64,000 bases of DNA, taken from [Phialemoniopsis] sp. UDSM-2020 (Eukaryota > Ascomycota > Sordariomycetes > Thyridiales > Thyridiaceae). Position 1 is the stretch's first letter. Every line of letters begins with the position of its first letter. Shown here one piece after another: positions 25,501 to 38,069 of this stretch. The notes under the pieces are model-generated. The model was not told where the DNA came from. It ran no database searches and saw only the letters and a program-made list of their open reading frames with translations. Made by a program: the position numbers and the translations under genes. Location: NCBI GenBank assembly GCA_018873225.1, contig JAEILZ010000005.1, forward strand, positions 1,860,001 through 1,924,000, written 5' to 3'.

Positions 25501-28500
25501 CAAAACGCCGTGCCCTTTCTTTCTTTTCGCGTAAGGGAAATTGAGACAGCAAGAAGCTGGGCGCAACCCTCCCACAGCCCTTTTCTTCGATTCTCAGTCG
25601 CCATGTGTCTCTCTTCGCCCCCTTCCCATTCATGGCGCACACTGGTTGGTTGGGCGCAAAAGGCGGTCCCTTCACCGCAACTTCCAGGCCAGCATGTGCT
25701 TTGAGGGGGGTGACGAAACAAGACGTGGTATGCGACAAATGAGACACGCAGGAGGCGAGGGCAGCGCACCAGACGGCCCTGTGGTTGGAAGAACCAGAAC
25801 ACACAGGAAAGAAGGAAAGAAGGTGTGATGCCATCCCACCTGCGTTTGCTGGCTCTTGATCAGCCTGCGGATGCAAGGATCGTCCTGTGTGGTGTAAGTG
25901 CGTGGGGTTGAAAGGGAGGCGGCAAGCCTGCCCCGGGAGCATGAGGCTTGATCCACCCCCGTCAATCTGGTGGAAGACGCGGGCCGCTGGCGCCCCCTTT
26001 TTCGCGGGACCGCTAAGCCTGTTTGACAGCACATTCCCTTTCATCATCAAACTTTGCCCGAAGCAGCAGGTCGAGCCAGCGAGACCAAGCCGTAGATGCC
26101 CTTCCATTGAGCGCGTCTTTTGCTAGGCTTTCCTAATGGTCTGTTTCTATGACGAGTTTCTGCCCGTGGCAACCCTCCAGCTCGCCCAGCCGGGGCACAG
26201 ACATCGTGCATGAAGCAGAGACCTTTCCTCCCTGGTCCCCTTCGATGCGCTGGACATTACTCCGTACATTGCAAGGTGTACAACCAACCAGTACGTCCTT
26301 TTGGAAGACGGAATTGCTTTTTTCTCTCGCCGTCCCAACCAGTGGTTCAAGCTGGGTAGCACGACATGTCCTTGATTGGAGGTCTCTTGACTCGCCAACA
26401 TTACATCCCAGACAGTCCCTACAGGGGATAGCATCCAATTGCCAAGCTTGTCAGGCCCTCCGGGTGGCATGTCAGCTCTCCTGCTGAATGTCAAATTTGG
26501 GGGGAAGTCGGGGCTGACCAAATTTCCCCGGGAGTTTACCCCCATGCAAGGATCTCTCGGCTGGGGACAGGGGGTGTTGCGGGCTGGACTCCCTACGAAG
26601 CGCCTCAACATTCCCTGAACGGGCCCCAAAGACAGGAGAGAACTGGGTGGCGGAGACGGAGTGCTGACATGCTGAGCCGTACATTGGCTGGGCGCTGGTA
26701 TTTGGATGCTCACTGCCTTGGCGCTCACTGTGATATTGTCTAATGTTGGCGTTGGACAACCCGGATTCACTGGCAACACAGCCGGGGGCTGAGGCGGTAA
26801 ATAGTAATCAAACAGCCCGGTACTTAGTTGATTATTGCTGAAATTGTCCCATAGGCGCCATCTGACCGTTGACGAGGTCAATTTGGTTTAATCTCTGTCG
26901 AGCATGGCTAGCCCTGGAGATACCAACATTGACACTGATTGACTGCACTTCATACCACCCTCTCGGCGACGAAACAGCTCTAGGTCAGATCCTCGCGAGA
27001 CTGGTCGCAATGTTGTCCAGCGCAATGACGTGCACTGATCGCGCGATGCGGCCGGGCATGTCGACATCAGCTGGGAGACGAGCCAGAACCGATTCTTCCG
27101 TCCTGACTTAGGCTGTCTGTCCAAGAATTTTCCCAGAATCATGCTTCATATATCATATCACTTGTGTTTTGGGGACGGACACCAGCCTAGCCCAGCCAGA
27201 GATTGTACTTCGCAATCTCAGCGAGATACACTGGTGATCTAATTGTCAGATGGCACCTTTTCAGCAGTGGATGGTGGCAGCGATGAGAATGACCCCCGAG
27301 TAGGGGGTGTGATGGATTGCGCGTGCGTCGCAGGTTCAGATCATTGGTACCAAACGCTCGTGCACCGTGGGAGAGCACGATATGACCCCCACGGAACCAG
27401 ACCCCATGGGGTTGTGACGAGACTTTCCCATCTGCCACCCGACCAGCATGGCGATCCCTGGTGTGCGTTCGTGGTCAAATTGACACTGCGACAACGACGC
27501 TCAGGCACTTTCGGGGAAGGCACCTTGATGCCTCCGGCGAAAGGGAAAAAAAGAAACAACCCTGCTCGCTGAGGGTATCTGAGGCGAACAGAAAAAAAGC
27601 AAACATTTGAAAATACGGTGGTGATACCGCGTCTGCCGGGATCACGCCGGAATCTGCTCAGTCACACAAGTCACCGGGGAAGCCTCAATCCTATTCCGAC
27701 TGGCACAACTCCGGCTCGCTTCGACGGTCGAAGTGCGTGAGCTCCCACGATGCTTGTGCATGAGTCAATTCCCCTGTGTCGCTGTCACTTCACTTCTCAT
27801 GGACCCCTTTGTCGTCCCCAGCAGGAGCAAGTTGTTTGACTGCGTAGCTGGACTCATCCCAGCCTGCCCAACTCTCGTCCGGCTGACTGCGGCAAGGACT
27901 TGGCTCACCGAGCCGAGAGGTCCAGACTTTGAGCAATAATCAACAACGATTTCTATTTGTGGATATTGGCCTATGTCCAAGGTTGGGTCAACGAGTACTT
28001 GGTTCTCGCCACTGTTCCGTGCTCGCAATAGTTAAGCGCTGTTTCCACCTTTCTCATCGCCTCCTTCACCGTCACGCTTACAATTAGCACTCGTGTCGGT
28101 TGAAGTGCCGAGACAATAGTTGTCAAGCTTGTTGCCTCCAGGTTCGCCACCGCTGGGGTTGAAACAGCCTGGACCGCGTTCCGACTGATCTGGAACGCGG
28201 GGGCCAATGTGACAGCGTTGCATATCGTGGGTGATCAGCCTGCATTGAAGCATAACTGTGTCGACTCTCAGAGCTGGATGGGCCTCACAAGTTTGATTGA
28301 ACATGGGAACGAGGAAAAGTCCAGAGTAACATTTTCCCCCAGCGGTAGTAAGTCAAGTGCCTGTGTCAACAACTCCGACGTGGGTAGCCGGCTGTTTGCA
28401 ATACCCCACGTCCCGAAACAAGTTTCCAATCGAAGCACGTCTACTCGATACCGTACTCACCAGCAGCAACACTTTGCTCTGTTTTCCTTATCTAGCAGCA

Positions 28501-31347
28501 AATCTCGAGGCTGGTCCCTCTTCCGAAGCTAAGTTGCCTATTGAGAGCTCAAGCGCAGCCTCGCTTAGCGGGTTAATATCTGCCCAAGGTAGGCCGGTGA
28601 TATATATTACAAAGTAGATTGCTTCCCCAAAAACAACCCCAATTGACTCCAACGGTTCTTATCTTTGGTTGAGATGAAGTTGCAACGATCTAGATTGCAG
28701 AGGCCGCCCCAGACCTGTCCCTGCATCCGGTCAACATGCTTAAATTTAGCTGACGTCAATGTATACTGGTGCCTGGCTATTCACTTGTTGCGATGATCAC
28801 TTACCGGGCAAGCTCTAGAGTTCGCTCAAAGTTCCACCTACATTGAAGAACGTATTGCGTGTAGGTTGCTTCGCAGTCATTGCGAAGAGAGCCATGACGA
28901 GCCTTGAGCACGCGATGTCTGCAAAAGTATCCTGCAGCATGATCTGATCTTATCGGTCCGTAGTAGAACCGCGTCTTCATCGGCCGGACTACCGCTGCTG
29001 GTGATGCAAAAGGACTCTCGACAGACATGGTTAGAAGAGGCGAAGGCACGTCTTTGCCGTTGCAAAGTTACCCCACAGCCTAAATTGCTTCCGCCATCCC
29101 CAGGTTTCTCAGGAGGTTCTGGACTCCCTCCGCAGACTCGATTGCTTGGAGATTCTCAGCCACACACCCGGGGCGTCCTTTTCACGTCTGACACCGGCGT
29201 GGGTGTAACTACTACATGATGTTATTCCGTCTCGCTGACATCTGAGAGGTTCCCCCGTAACCACACACAGCTAACCGGGAAAATTGTCAAGCGAGCTCCA
29301 ACGGCTATGTAAAGCGCTCGCCTCGAGGGCGCTGCAATGTAACCCCCAGACGAAGACTTAAGCTCAGTCCATTTACACCGCTTCATCTTGTTCCCTGCCT
29401 CTCTTGGAACCAGCGCCGGTGCAACCCAGGCCGAGGGGCGATACCTTCCAGCCCGCTTTCCGTGAGGTTCGAGGCGGAAGGTCGCATGGCATGTGTTCCA
29501 TTTCCGTTTTGATGCAGAAACCCCAATATGAAGAGCCGTTTGAATAATGAACTTGCCAAAGAAGCGAGCCGGGGAAGAATCTCTTCCAGATTGCCCCGGC
29601 CTCACCGAGGGCCTGACCGGTGAAGCTCCTCAGCTCCACACTCTCCCGTGGTTCATCCCAAAATCTTCGTATCGCACACATTCCTGCAAAACATCTGCGC
29701 TCGGTGCTCTCCCATCCGCGTTCGAGTGCGCCTCGGCGAGTGCGCACAAACACGCGCATTTGACGATCCCACGGGTAAAGAAGCTCTTTTCTTGTTCAAC
29801 GCCAGCTGCAAGAGCACTGACAGGTCGGTGGCTTCTCGGGCCGTCTTCGCGGGCGGCATCTTGGCCCGCTTTCACCACGGGCGGTCCCATCAGGATCTAC
29901 CTGACGGTGACACAACAAATCTGCATGCTCGGTCGTTCGGTCGGTCGAGAGGGGACGGCAGAGATGCACGTATATCTGTTGTGTTGATTCGCTCGTCGCA
30001 AGGGTTATGATATGGCGATCGAGGATCCGTTCTCACTGTACCAGAGTTACCGTGGAGAGTCTTAGCTGTATCGATCACCATATTCAAACAGCCATGAAGA
30101 AGAGTGAAGCAGTATTGCAAGTGGCACTGATGGTCGACATGAGTCCTCTATGGTAGATTCGTTGCTCGGTCTCTTCCACAAAGTTGTGGTCTTGCTGTAT
30201 GTATTGGCCCTCTGGCTCATCGCTCGTTGTCGACCATTGACAGCGAATGCACCACACGTCCCTCTTCATTAGTCTCATCCAACGGGCGATATGCAATATG
30301 TCTGGCGTTGCGCTTCGAGAACACAAGATGACCCGACGGTCACTCTGATGGTCGACTGGATGAGCTCCAGGTAACGCTTTCCTCGACAGGTCTATATCCG
30401 GAAACTTAAGAGTGAAGCAAGAACCGCGCCGTGAACAAAAGGAAGAGGGGACTCTGATAGCATGCCTAGCAATCAGTCACAAAAAAAAAAAAAATCCTAT
30501 CCATTGGAAAAGATAAGTCGTGCTTGCTTGGCTTGCCATGTCTCGGACTCGAGGCGAGCGTCAAAGTCTGTAAGTAAACATTGAACTGATGGAGCTGATC
30601 AGCCATCACCCACAGTAGCAAGTTCACCTGCTGAAGCGCTCGCCTTACCACTGAAGAAGGTGCTGAAGCGGCTCTGCCCAGCCCTATTTCTGGGCCACTC
30701 TCAGGAACGTCCGTGCACGCTCGGGTCAGCTCTCCACCCAGCGCTAACAATTTTTAGCTTCATCAGCTCATGTGCATCTCCTTATTGAACCACCATAGCT
30801 TGACTGAAGTGTATCAAAATTTCATGAAACATCAAGCCCCGTCGAGTCCATCACAACTTGATAGCACCTTACCGTTCTCGCTTTCAAAGGGCAAGTCATG
30901 AGCTGAGACAGTTAACAAGCTCAATTGCCACGCCCATTCGCTGTATGTCGTCTTTCTATGATGCCTGTTGCCAATCTTGCTCAATTTCATCGGCTGACAA
31001 GGCACCTAGACCTGGATCTTTACACAAGAACTCATCACAACCAATGGATGCATCGACGACTACCTCCAAGTGACATTGAGAAGTGAAGGTCAGTTATCTC
31101 AGAGATCAATAAACTTCACAAGATACACATATTAGCCTTCCTTTAGCTCTTGCTTGTGTGAGACTTCAGGGTCTTCACTCATGGCAAGTGTCATCATGAA
31201 GCGCTTTACTGGGAGAAGAACGATGGATCCCAAAACGGAAAGCGCCACCACCACCACATAAATCTCATGTCCTATGATTCGCCTTGCATCGTGGCACTAT
31301 CTCAACATCAGCTAATCTCACAAACGTATGCCAGACTACATCTCAAG
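22513..31347. other. 8.8-kb gene-free stretch downstream of cre1
   Basis: The first few hundred bases should be the cre1 3' UTR, and the last few hundred before 31348 the promoter of the BTB-bromodomain gene. Between them I see only scattered frames below about 245 codons (the longest is minus 26147-26881), none with a domain. It contains an 11-bp tandem repeat at 23400, a run of 11 G at 23857-23867, a run of about 14 A near 30481, and three copies of CTCCGTAC or its complement. Confidence 0.4.
23400..23430. repeat. short tandem repeat, 11-bp unit, about 2.8 copies
   Basis: Two exact copies of AGCTTTGGGCC followed by a partial, mutated third (AGTTTTGGG). Nothing indicates a function. Confidence 0.7.
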
Positions 31348-32809
31348 ATGGCTGACCCGGTATCCGTTGAGACACCACCCACTGCCCTGGTCTCGGCTCC
31401 AGCGGAGGGAGCTCAAGCTCAGGTTCAGGCTCAACCCGAACCCGAACCCCAATCTCAAGCTCAAGTTGCATTGCCTCCGCCCCCATTCTCATGGCTGTAA
31501 GTGAACTCATTCTCTTACAAGATCAAGATCACTAATCAGCTTGATATGTAGAGACTCACATCCTATCTTCGTCATCATCCTGGTCGGTCCCGATGAGCAA
31601 CCCTATGGCATTCAAAAGGATTATCTGTGTGCTCGATCCAGACACTATCGAGACTATTTTCAAGCCGCTGGCGAATCAGAGTCTCTCGAGTATCTTGTCA
31701 AGTTACCCGACACGCCCGTCGAGGTCTTCGCCTATGCCCAAAACTATCTCTTTACCGGCAAAGTATTCCCGAGCCTCGAGACTATGCCGTCTTACGAAGT
31801 TCTTGTCGGTCTCTGGAAACTCGGTCATGAGCTAGGTATTGATGGACTTTGTGATGCTACTCTCGAGGCGATGACCGAGTGCAGACGACTGACCGAATCC
31901 ATCCCGGCGACCCCATTGCTTGTTCAGGTGTGGCACGATACACCCGAGGATTCTTCCATCCGTAAGCTCCTGCTGTCTTGGGCTGCGGAGTACATGCGGT
32001 CAAGTGAAGCCCGCAAGGAATTTGCCAAGTCGTTGCCTCAAGAGGTTCTCAGTGAGCTGGTCGTTGCGATGAGTTCTCTCGACACGACCCCTCTTGTCCA
32101 AGTTGGCCGGACTCTTCCTGGGACCAACGCTCAGACTCACCTCAAGAATGTCCACTACTTGGATGATGAGGAAGTAGATAGCCCTGCCGCAACAGGAATC
32201 AAGAAGAAGGCAAGACACTCTGATGTCCTGCCCAACGGATCTTCCGCCCCAATACATCCCAAAGCAGCACCCGTCGCCAAGAAGCCTCGAACATCGCTGC
32301 CGTCCAACAAGCCGGCCAAGCGACGATCTAATGTATCATTTATCGGCGATCAACCTTTCTCCACGGACCAAAAGATGAACTTCTGCGCCGACTTGTTGAC
32401 GAGAATGCTCTCTGGACCAGGTTTGTTGCATCACTATTCCTTTTTCTTTTTTTTTTTTTTTAAACAAGTACAAGCGACTGATTTTGGTGTTACAGGTTTC
32501 TGGACTAGGCTAGTAGGTCCCTTCAAGGAGCCGGTCGACCCGCAGACAGACGGCGTCCCAGACTACCACGAGAAGGTGACGCGACCGATGGACCTCGGAA
32601 CCATGAAGGCCAAAATGGACCGGCACGAGTACCACGATGAGCAGGAGTTTGTCAATGACATGCGGCAGATATTCACCAACTGCTATACATACTGGAGCAA
32701 GAAGGATGCTATGTGGTCGGCTTGTGAGAAGCTCGAAAAGACATTCGAGGAGAAGTACTCTCAGATGAACAAATGGATCTCCAAGATGGAAGGAGACGAG
32801 ACGCTTTGA
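31348..32809 (+). CDS. BTB/POZ plus bromodomain protein
   Basis: Three exons: 31348-31496, 31552-32420 and 32496-32809; introns of 55 and 75 nt; 443 aa. The start is MADPVSVE; an in-frame ATG 81 bases upstream is possible but less likely. Residues 20-45 are low complexity (QAQVQAQPEPEPQSQAQ). Residues 51-130 form a BTB/POZ-like fold (HPIFVIILVG, then YLCARSRHYRDYF and YLVKLPDTPVEVFAYAQNYL), expected to dimerise. A Lys/Arg-rich linker at about 235-280 may hold a nuclear signal. Residues 295-440 form a BET-like bromodomain (DYHEKVTRPMDLGTMKAKM, EFVNDMRQIFTNCYTYW). The W of the WPF shelf is Gly347, and the acetyl-lysine-binding Asn is Trp406. Probably a nuclear, chromatin-linked factor with an atypical bromodomain; no partner is suggested by its neighbours. 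Confidence 0.85.
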
Positions 32810-33244
32810 GTCTATTTGACCGGAGCGATGAAGACGACGAAGACGGCGGGTTGTATGTGTCGAAGCGTGCTGGGACTGGTATTTTGAGATTGATTGAATC
32901 GGGTTCTGGAGAATGGGTCAAAAGAGTCACATTGGGAGTTTATGGTCAGGTGTCATTACTGTCTGGGCATGTCGATTCTTCGTCAATCTGTTCCTCTCTT
33001 TGTATACTATAAAGCTGTTGTATTCTCATACTTCTTACAAGAAAGGCCGATAGATCAAAACACATTCTTAAGAAGAGGATAGTTTCCTAGTGTCAACTTG
33101 AGATCGGAACTACCCCATTTGGAGGCTGATGTCGTAGAGAAGTCGCTCGTGCTTCTTCACACTGGGTATCTTGAGATAATGTACATGTTGACAGCGCATG
33201 AGATCGCTCTCAGGTACGCGCTCGTGTAAGACAAGTTCCTAGAT
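32810..33244. other. convergent 3' flanks
   Basis: 435 bases between the stops of the BTB-bromodomain gene (plus) and TIM21 (minus); presumably both 3' UTRs. No other feature seen. Confidence 0.5.
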
Positions 33245-34096
33245 TCAGCTCCACCTGATGCCGAACAGTCTTGTCTTCCCATCAACCGACTTGGCTGACG
33301 TTTCGGCATTCTCCAGATATATTCTCTGATGGCCCTTGACGTCCACGTAAAAGTACTTGTACTCGTAGTCACCACCACTAGCTCGCTTTATCATGTGGAT
33401 GTTGGCGACGCCACGGCCGCGCCGACCCTCCACATTGAAGTGGATGAGGAGGTGTTCATTGCCCTGAGGGTCCTTTCGAACAGATGATCTGTGTCCTTGT
33501 TTAGCTCACAATCCTCTTGTGTGTAACGGCCGAGACGACGTGGGTACATACGCAATGGGCCTTGCCCTCTTCCACTTGTTCCATGTTTCCTCGCCGAATG
33601 CCGCGATGGTTTTGGAGTCGCCGAGAAGCTCGAGGCACCGGGGATCCTTCTTGATACGGTCGACGGCTCGGTTGAAGTGCGACACAGTGCTGTCGGGGGA
33701 CAGAACCTCGGTGTAGAGGAAGTAGCCTACGCCGGTCTGATAATGGCGTTAGTCATCGGAATTACCGAGCATACTGGACGGGGTGTCCGTCTATGGCAGC
33801 TATAAAGGGACACTTACAGTGAGCACGAGACCAACAACGACCATGCCCAGGTTGAAGGTCTGCTGCGCCGCCCTAGCTGTCTTCTCGCCGGCAGACAGCT
33901 CGGTCCATGGCACATGCCCGTCATCGTTGAAGGGCGTGACGGCTCTCCTCTTGGGACCGGGAGAGGATGAGGATGACGATCCGCCTACGGTCTGCTGGGT
34001 GGCATACGAGCGCTGTAGTAGGAGCGGGCGCACGGGAGCTTGCAGGCTGTTGAGCGCTGTGGCATAGCGGACGACGGAAAGGGTGGCTGGCTTCAT
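33245..34096 (-). CDS. TIM21: TIM21, mitochondrial inner-membrane import subunit
   Basis: Three exons on the minus strand: 34096-33818, 33736-33552 and 33488-33245; introns of 81 and 63 nt; 235 aa. The N-terminus (MKPATLSVVRYATALNSLQ, then RPLLLQRSYAT) is an Arg/Ser-rich presequence without acids. One membrane segment lies at about 80-100 (FNLGMVVVGLVLTTGVGYFLY). The intermembrane-space domain follows, with the family pattern SPDSTVSHFNRAVDRIKKDP, LLGDSKTIAAFGEETWNKW and RARPIASSVRKDPQGNEHL. TIM21 binds the intermembrane face of TOM, links it to the TIM23 complex, and helps pass inner-membrane proteins to respiratory-chain assembly. The length fits fungal Tim21. It is divergent from GLO3, with 437 bases between the two start codons. 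Confidence 0.93.
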
Positions 34097-34533
34097 CTTG
34101 GAAGTCTGATTGCGCCCATTGCTTTACAGCAAGCAATGTTGATACCAGGGGTAAGGCTCGGGCGGCGTGCAGCTGGAGCTCTGTGGTTTGGAGGCTCGAT
34201 CAAGTGCCGACCTGACATTCACAAGCAAAGCATGAGCTTTTTGCTGGGACAGGCTGAATGTGGGGGAGGCCACGCTAGCCTACATCGGTGTTAGCGGCGG
34301 TCGTTCATGCCACCCTGCCCACTTCGAGCGAAAATGTGGCCGATAGTTTGGCCTTGTCTCCTGAAGACCCGCGATTTCCAAGTGTCGCTGTCCTCAAGAG
34401 CGTTGCCCGCGTCCACTTTGTCCACGGTACGAGATAACGCTACTAAAGCACGTCTCACTGCAGACTCACAAGACACAAAGCCCGCCCCCCCCCCCGCCGC
34501 TCAGCGACTACCTCTCTATAGAGACTCTCCAAG
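34097..34533. promoter_or_regulatory. shared divergent promoter of TIM21 and GLO3
   Basis: 437 bases between two start codons facing away from each other, so both promoters and 5' UTRs must lie here. It ends with a C-rich tract just before the GLO3 start. No classical TATA box stands out, as expected for housekeeping genes. Confidence 0.5.
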
Positions 34534-36255
34534 ATGGCTGCCCTTGCGACAAAGCAGCAGTCGCAGAAGATCTTCGAGAAGCTCAAGTCGAAGCCTGCGA
34601 ACAAGGCATGTACACATCCCTTGGCTACGCCGAAATGGGGCAGCTGTATCCCACAACGACTGACGGCAATGGCTAACACGTCCCGCTCCGACATAGATCT
34701 GCTTCGACTGCGGACAGAAGAACCCAACATGGACATCCGTCCCCTTCGGCATCTACCTGTGCCTCGACTGCTCGTCTAACCACCGTAACCTCGGTGTCCA
34801 TATCTCCTTCGTCCGGTCTACCAACCTGGATCGTGAGTCGTCCTATGCGCATGACGGTACGCAGGGGCATGGAATGGCTAACATAGGCTTGTAGAATGGC
34901 AATGGGACCAGCTCCGTGTCATGAAGGTTGGTGGCAACGAGTCCGCTACCAGGTTCTTCCAGCAAAACGGCGGCTCTGCTGCCCTCAACAGCAAGGACCC
35001 GAAGACCAAATACCAGTCCAACGCGGCGACCAAGTATAAGGAGGAGCTTAAAAAGAGAGCCGCCCGCGATGCCAAGGAGTAAGTGGCAACCTCGTTATAC
35101 GTTTGAAAGATTGAGACTCTGGAAAGCTAATATACGTCATCAGATACCCGAGCGAGGTCGTGATCACAGACGGCGATGCGGCCGAGGGCAGCAACACTCC
35201 GGCTGGTGAGCCGGACGACGACTTTTTCTCCTCCTGGGATAAGCCCGCCATCAAGAAGCCCACCCCGCCCGTATCACGAACCGCCACGCCTCCCGTCGTC
35301 GGCCGAACCCCTTCTCCTTTCTTGGGCGCGAACGGTGGAAAGGACATTGCTCGTACCAGCTCGCCTCTGGCTAGATCCGACTCGGCCGATAACAAGCCTG
35401 CCGCCAGCCGCATTACCCACTCTGCTGCCCTGAAGAAGACTGCGGGCACAGGCCCCAAGAAGGCAAGCATTCTCGGCGCGAAGAAGGCCCCCAAGCTCGG
35501 CGCTAAGAAGGTCACCGCCGATCTTATCGATTTCGACGAGGCCGAAAGAAAGGCAAAGGAGGAAGCCGAGCGCATCGAGAAGCTGGGATACGACCCCAAT
35601 GCCGAGGACGAGACCGAGACGAAGCCGGCCGCAAAGGCCGAGGCGAGCAACATTATCTCGCCGTCGCCGGTGAGCCCCTCGCGGGGAGGATATGGCAATG
35701 CCTCGCACAGCCGCGAAAAGTCAGCATCGGAGATGGAGCGGCTCGGCATGGGTATTGGCAGACTGGGATTCGGTCAGGTTGGCAGCAGCAAGCCTGCCGC
35801 ACAAAAGAAGAGCGCTGGTGGCTTCGGCTCTGTCGGTCCCATCAAGGCCGCCGCCGAGGGTGAGTTACAGTCGATCTAAGCTGGGCACAAGCGGTGAACT
35901 AACTATGCTGCCAGACGATGACGAGAAGTACGCACGGAGCAAATTCGGCACCCAGAAGGCCATCTCTTCGGATGAGTTCTTCGGCAAGGGCTCGTACGAC
36001 CCGAGCGCGCAGGCCGAGGCCAAGACACGCCTCCAGGGTTTCGAGGGCGCAAGTGCCATCTCTTCCAACGCCTACTTTGGCCGGCCCGAGGATGAGGACG
36101 CCGGCGAGGACTATGGCGACCTCGAGAGCGCCGCCAAGGACTTTGTCCGCAAGTTTGGTATCACCGCCGGCGACGATCTGGACAACCTGACGCAGGCGCT
36201 CGGAGAGGGTGCCACGCGGCTGCAGGGCGCCATCCGCAACTATCTCGGCAACTAA
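34534..36255 (+). CDS. GLO3: ArfGAP of the GLO3 type
   Basis: Five exons: 34534-34605, 34697-34832, 34895-35078, 35144-35859 and 35915-36255; introns of 91, 62, 65 and 55 nt; 482 aa. The ArfGAP zinc finger is at residues 26-49 (C-x2-C-x16-C-x2-C, CFDC to CLDC), followed by [16 protein letters not shown] with the catalytic arginine. The middle is a Ser/Pro/Lys-rich region, with a Lys/Glu helix ([20 protein letters not shown]) at about 270-290. Near the C-terminus two GLO3 motifs appear, ISSDEFFG and ISSNAYFG. The protein switches off Arf1 on COPI vesicles during Golgi-to-ER transport. The first intron must start with GC (AAG then GCATGT); any GT choice breaks the zinc-finger frame. This is a GC-AG intron. 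Confidence 0.93.
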
Positions 36256-36716
36256 AGCGACGTGGACACGCACCATGGTAGGCAGTATTATAAACGAGGG
36301 CTTGGTCTGGAGATTCGACTCCAGCAGGTAGCAGATCACAGACCTGGCAGCCTGAACTCGAAGAGGCTTGGCAAATGGACACACGTATGTGTATGGGGCA
36401 AAGGGGCAAGGCCGCTAGGAAGACGGAGCTCTATGATGATGAAGGTTTCAAAGCAAATCGGCGCATATTTGAAAAGAATGGGCAGTGCAAAGTTATACGT
36501 ATCGGTTGATTAATGAATAGACAAACATGCATTTAAATCACTTGCACCAGCCGCGTGTTTGTAAACAAGAGAGGGGACATGAGGATGGAGAATTGATCAA
36601 GCTCGTGAAAGCCGTGTGTCATACATTTCTAGTATGCATTATTCTGCGTCATGAAAGCATTTGCTATGTACATTTGTGTCTCCTTTCCCACCCATGGGTG
36701 CTCGCTCGTACATTCC
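36256..36716. other. convergent 3' flanks
   Basis: 461 bases between the stops of GLO3 (plus) and the nitronate monooxygenase (minus); presumably 3' UTRs. Nothing else seen. Confidence 0.5.
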
Positions 36717-38069
36717 TTACAACTTGGCCACAAGCTTGTTGCCCTGCGACAGGGCAGCAGCGGCGTCGTTTACAAACTCGTCGACGACCTCCTTGGCCGT
36801 CTTTTTCTCGCGGACGACGGCGGCGCACTGGCCCATGAGGTAGGGCCTGAACTCGTCCATGAGGTCGTCAAAGTCGACCTCGTCGGGCTTGATGTCCTTG
36901 GGGTCCTTGCCGGCGGCGCGGATGAGGGGCTCCGAGATCTCGCCGTTCATGAAGCGGTCGAGGTCGGCCTCGTAGGGCAGCTTGCCCTGGGCGGTCAGGT
37001 CCTTGATCTCCTGGGCGCGCTCCTCGTTCCAGTTCATGATGTACGGGTTCTTGCGGACGCGCAGGGGCCGGCCCGTGAAGATGAGCGTGCGGACGGTGTC
37101 GTCGAAGCCGGCGGTCTGGACGGCCTCCTTGTGCGAGTCCGGGGCGCCGGCCTCGTCGGTCAGGATGAAGCGGGTGCCGACCCAGACGGCGCTGGCGCCC
37201 ATCATGAGCGACGCGGCGAGCAGCTGGCCGTTGTGGATGCCGCCGGCGGCGACGACCTGGACGGGGGCGCCCGTGAGCGGGGACTTGTGGCCCTTGCAGA
37301 GGCGGACGCACTCCGGGATGAGAATGGTTGTGGGGACGTCGCCCGTGTGGCCACCGCCCTCGCCGCCCTGGGCGCAAATGATGTCGACGCCGAGGTCGAG
37401 GCACTTCTTGACGTGCTTGGGGTGGCCGATCATGTTCATGTAGAGAATGCCGGCCTTGTGCAGGCGCTCGACGACGGCCTTGGGCGGGACGCCGACGGCC
37501 GAGACGAAGACCTTGGCGCCCGACTCGATGACCACGTCGATCAGCTCGTTCAGCTTGCCCTTCGTGTAGTCGTAGCTGTTTTGAACTGTGATTAGTTTTC
37601 TTGTAGTATATATAGCGGCGGAATGCGCCGGCCGCTCCGGAGGAGACGGAGCAACAAGAAAAGCAAAAAATAAAGCAGGTGAATTTACTTAGTCTTGCGC
37701 GCGCTGCCACCGACCTGGGGCAGGAGCAGGTCAACGCCGAATGGGGCCTTCTTGTCGTCGAGGAAGGACTTGAGCTCGTCAATCTGCTCGCGCAGCATGT
37801 CCGGGGTGTAGTTGACACCACCAATGACACCGAGACCGCCGGCGTTGGTGACCGCGGCGGCGAGCTTGGGGCCCGCGGCGACGTTCATGCCGGCCAGGAG
37901 GACCGGGTGCTTGATGTTGAACAGGTCGGTGACCGTCGTGCGGATCTTCTCTGTGAAATGGAGTAGGTATATTTAGCATTGTGACGTTTGAAGGTGTAGA
38001 GAAACAGAGAGGAGGGGGAGAAGAGGGCGGCTTGCGGCGGGAAAATAAGGACTTACGAGGGGAGGCCAT
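36717..38069 (-). CDS. nitronate monooxygenase (2-nitropropane dioxygenase family)
   Basis: Three exons on the minus strand: 38069-38057, 37950-37689 and 37575-36717; introns of 106 and 113 nt; 377 aa. The first coding exon is only 13 nt (MASP plus one base). The protein is an FMN-binding TIM barrel. HPVLLAGMNVAAGPKLAAAV, NAGGLGVIGG and PFGVDLLLPQ lie in the N-terminal part. Residues GVDIICAQGGEGGGHTGDV carry the His of the family active site; VVAAGGIHNGQLLAASLMMGASAVWVGTRF forms the phosphate-binding side. The enzyme oxidises toxic alkyl nitronates such as propionate 3-nitronate using flavin and O2. There is no targeting signal, so it is probably cytosolic. Length and motifs are normal for the fungal family. 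Its promoter region is shared with the divergent folate gene. Confidence 0.92.

Noticed and set aside
26147..26881. 244-codon minus-strand frame downstream of cre1
   Set aside because: Pro/Ser-rich but without domain or start context; overlapping frames on both strands suggest chance.
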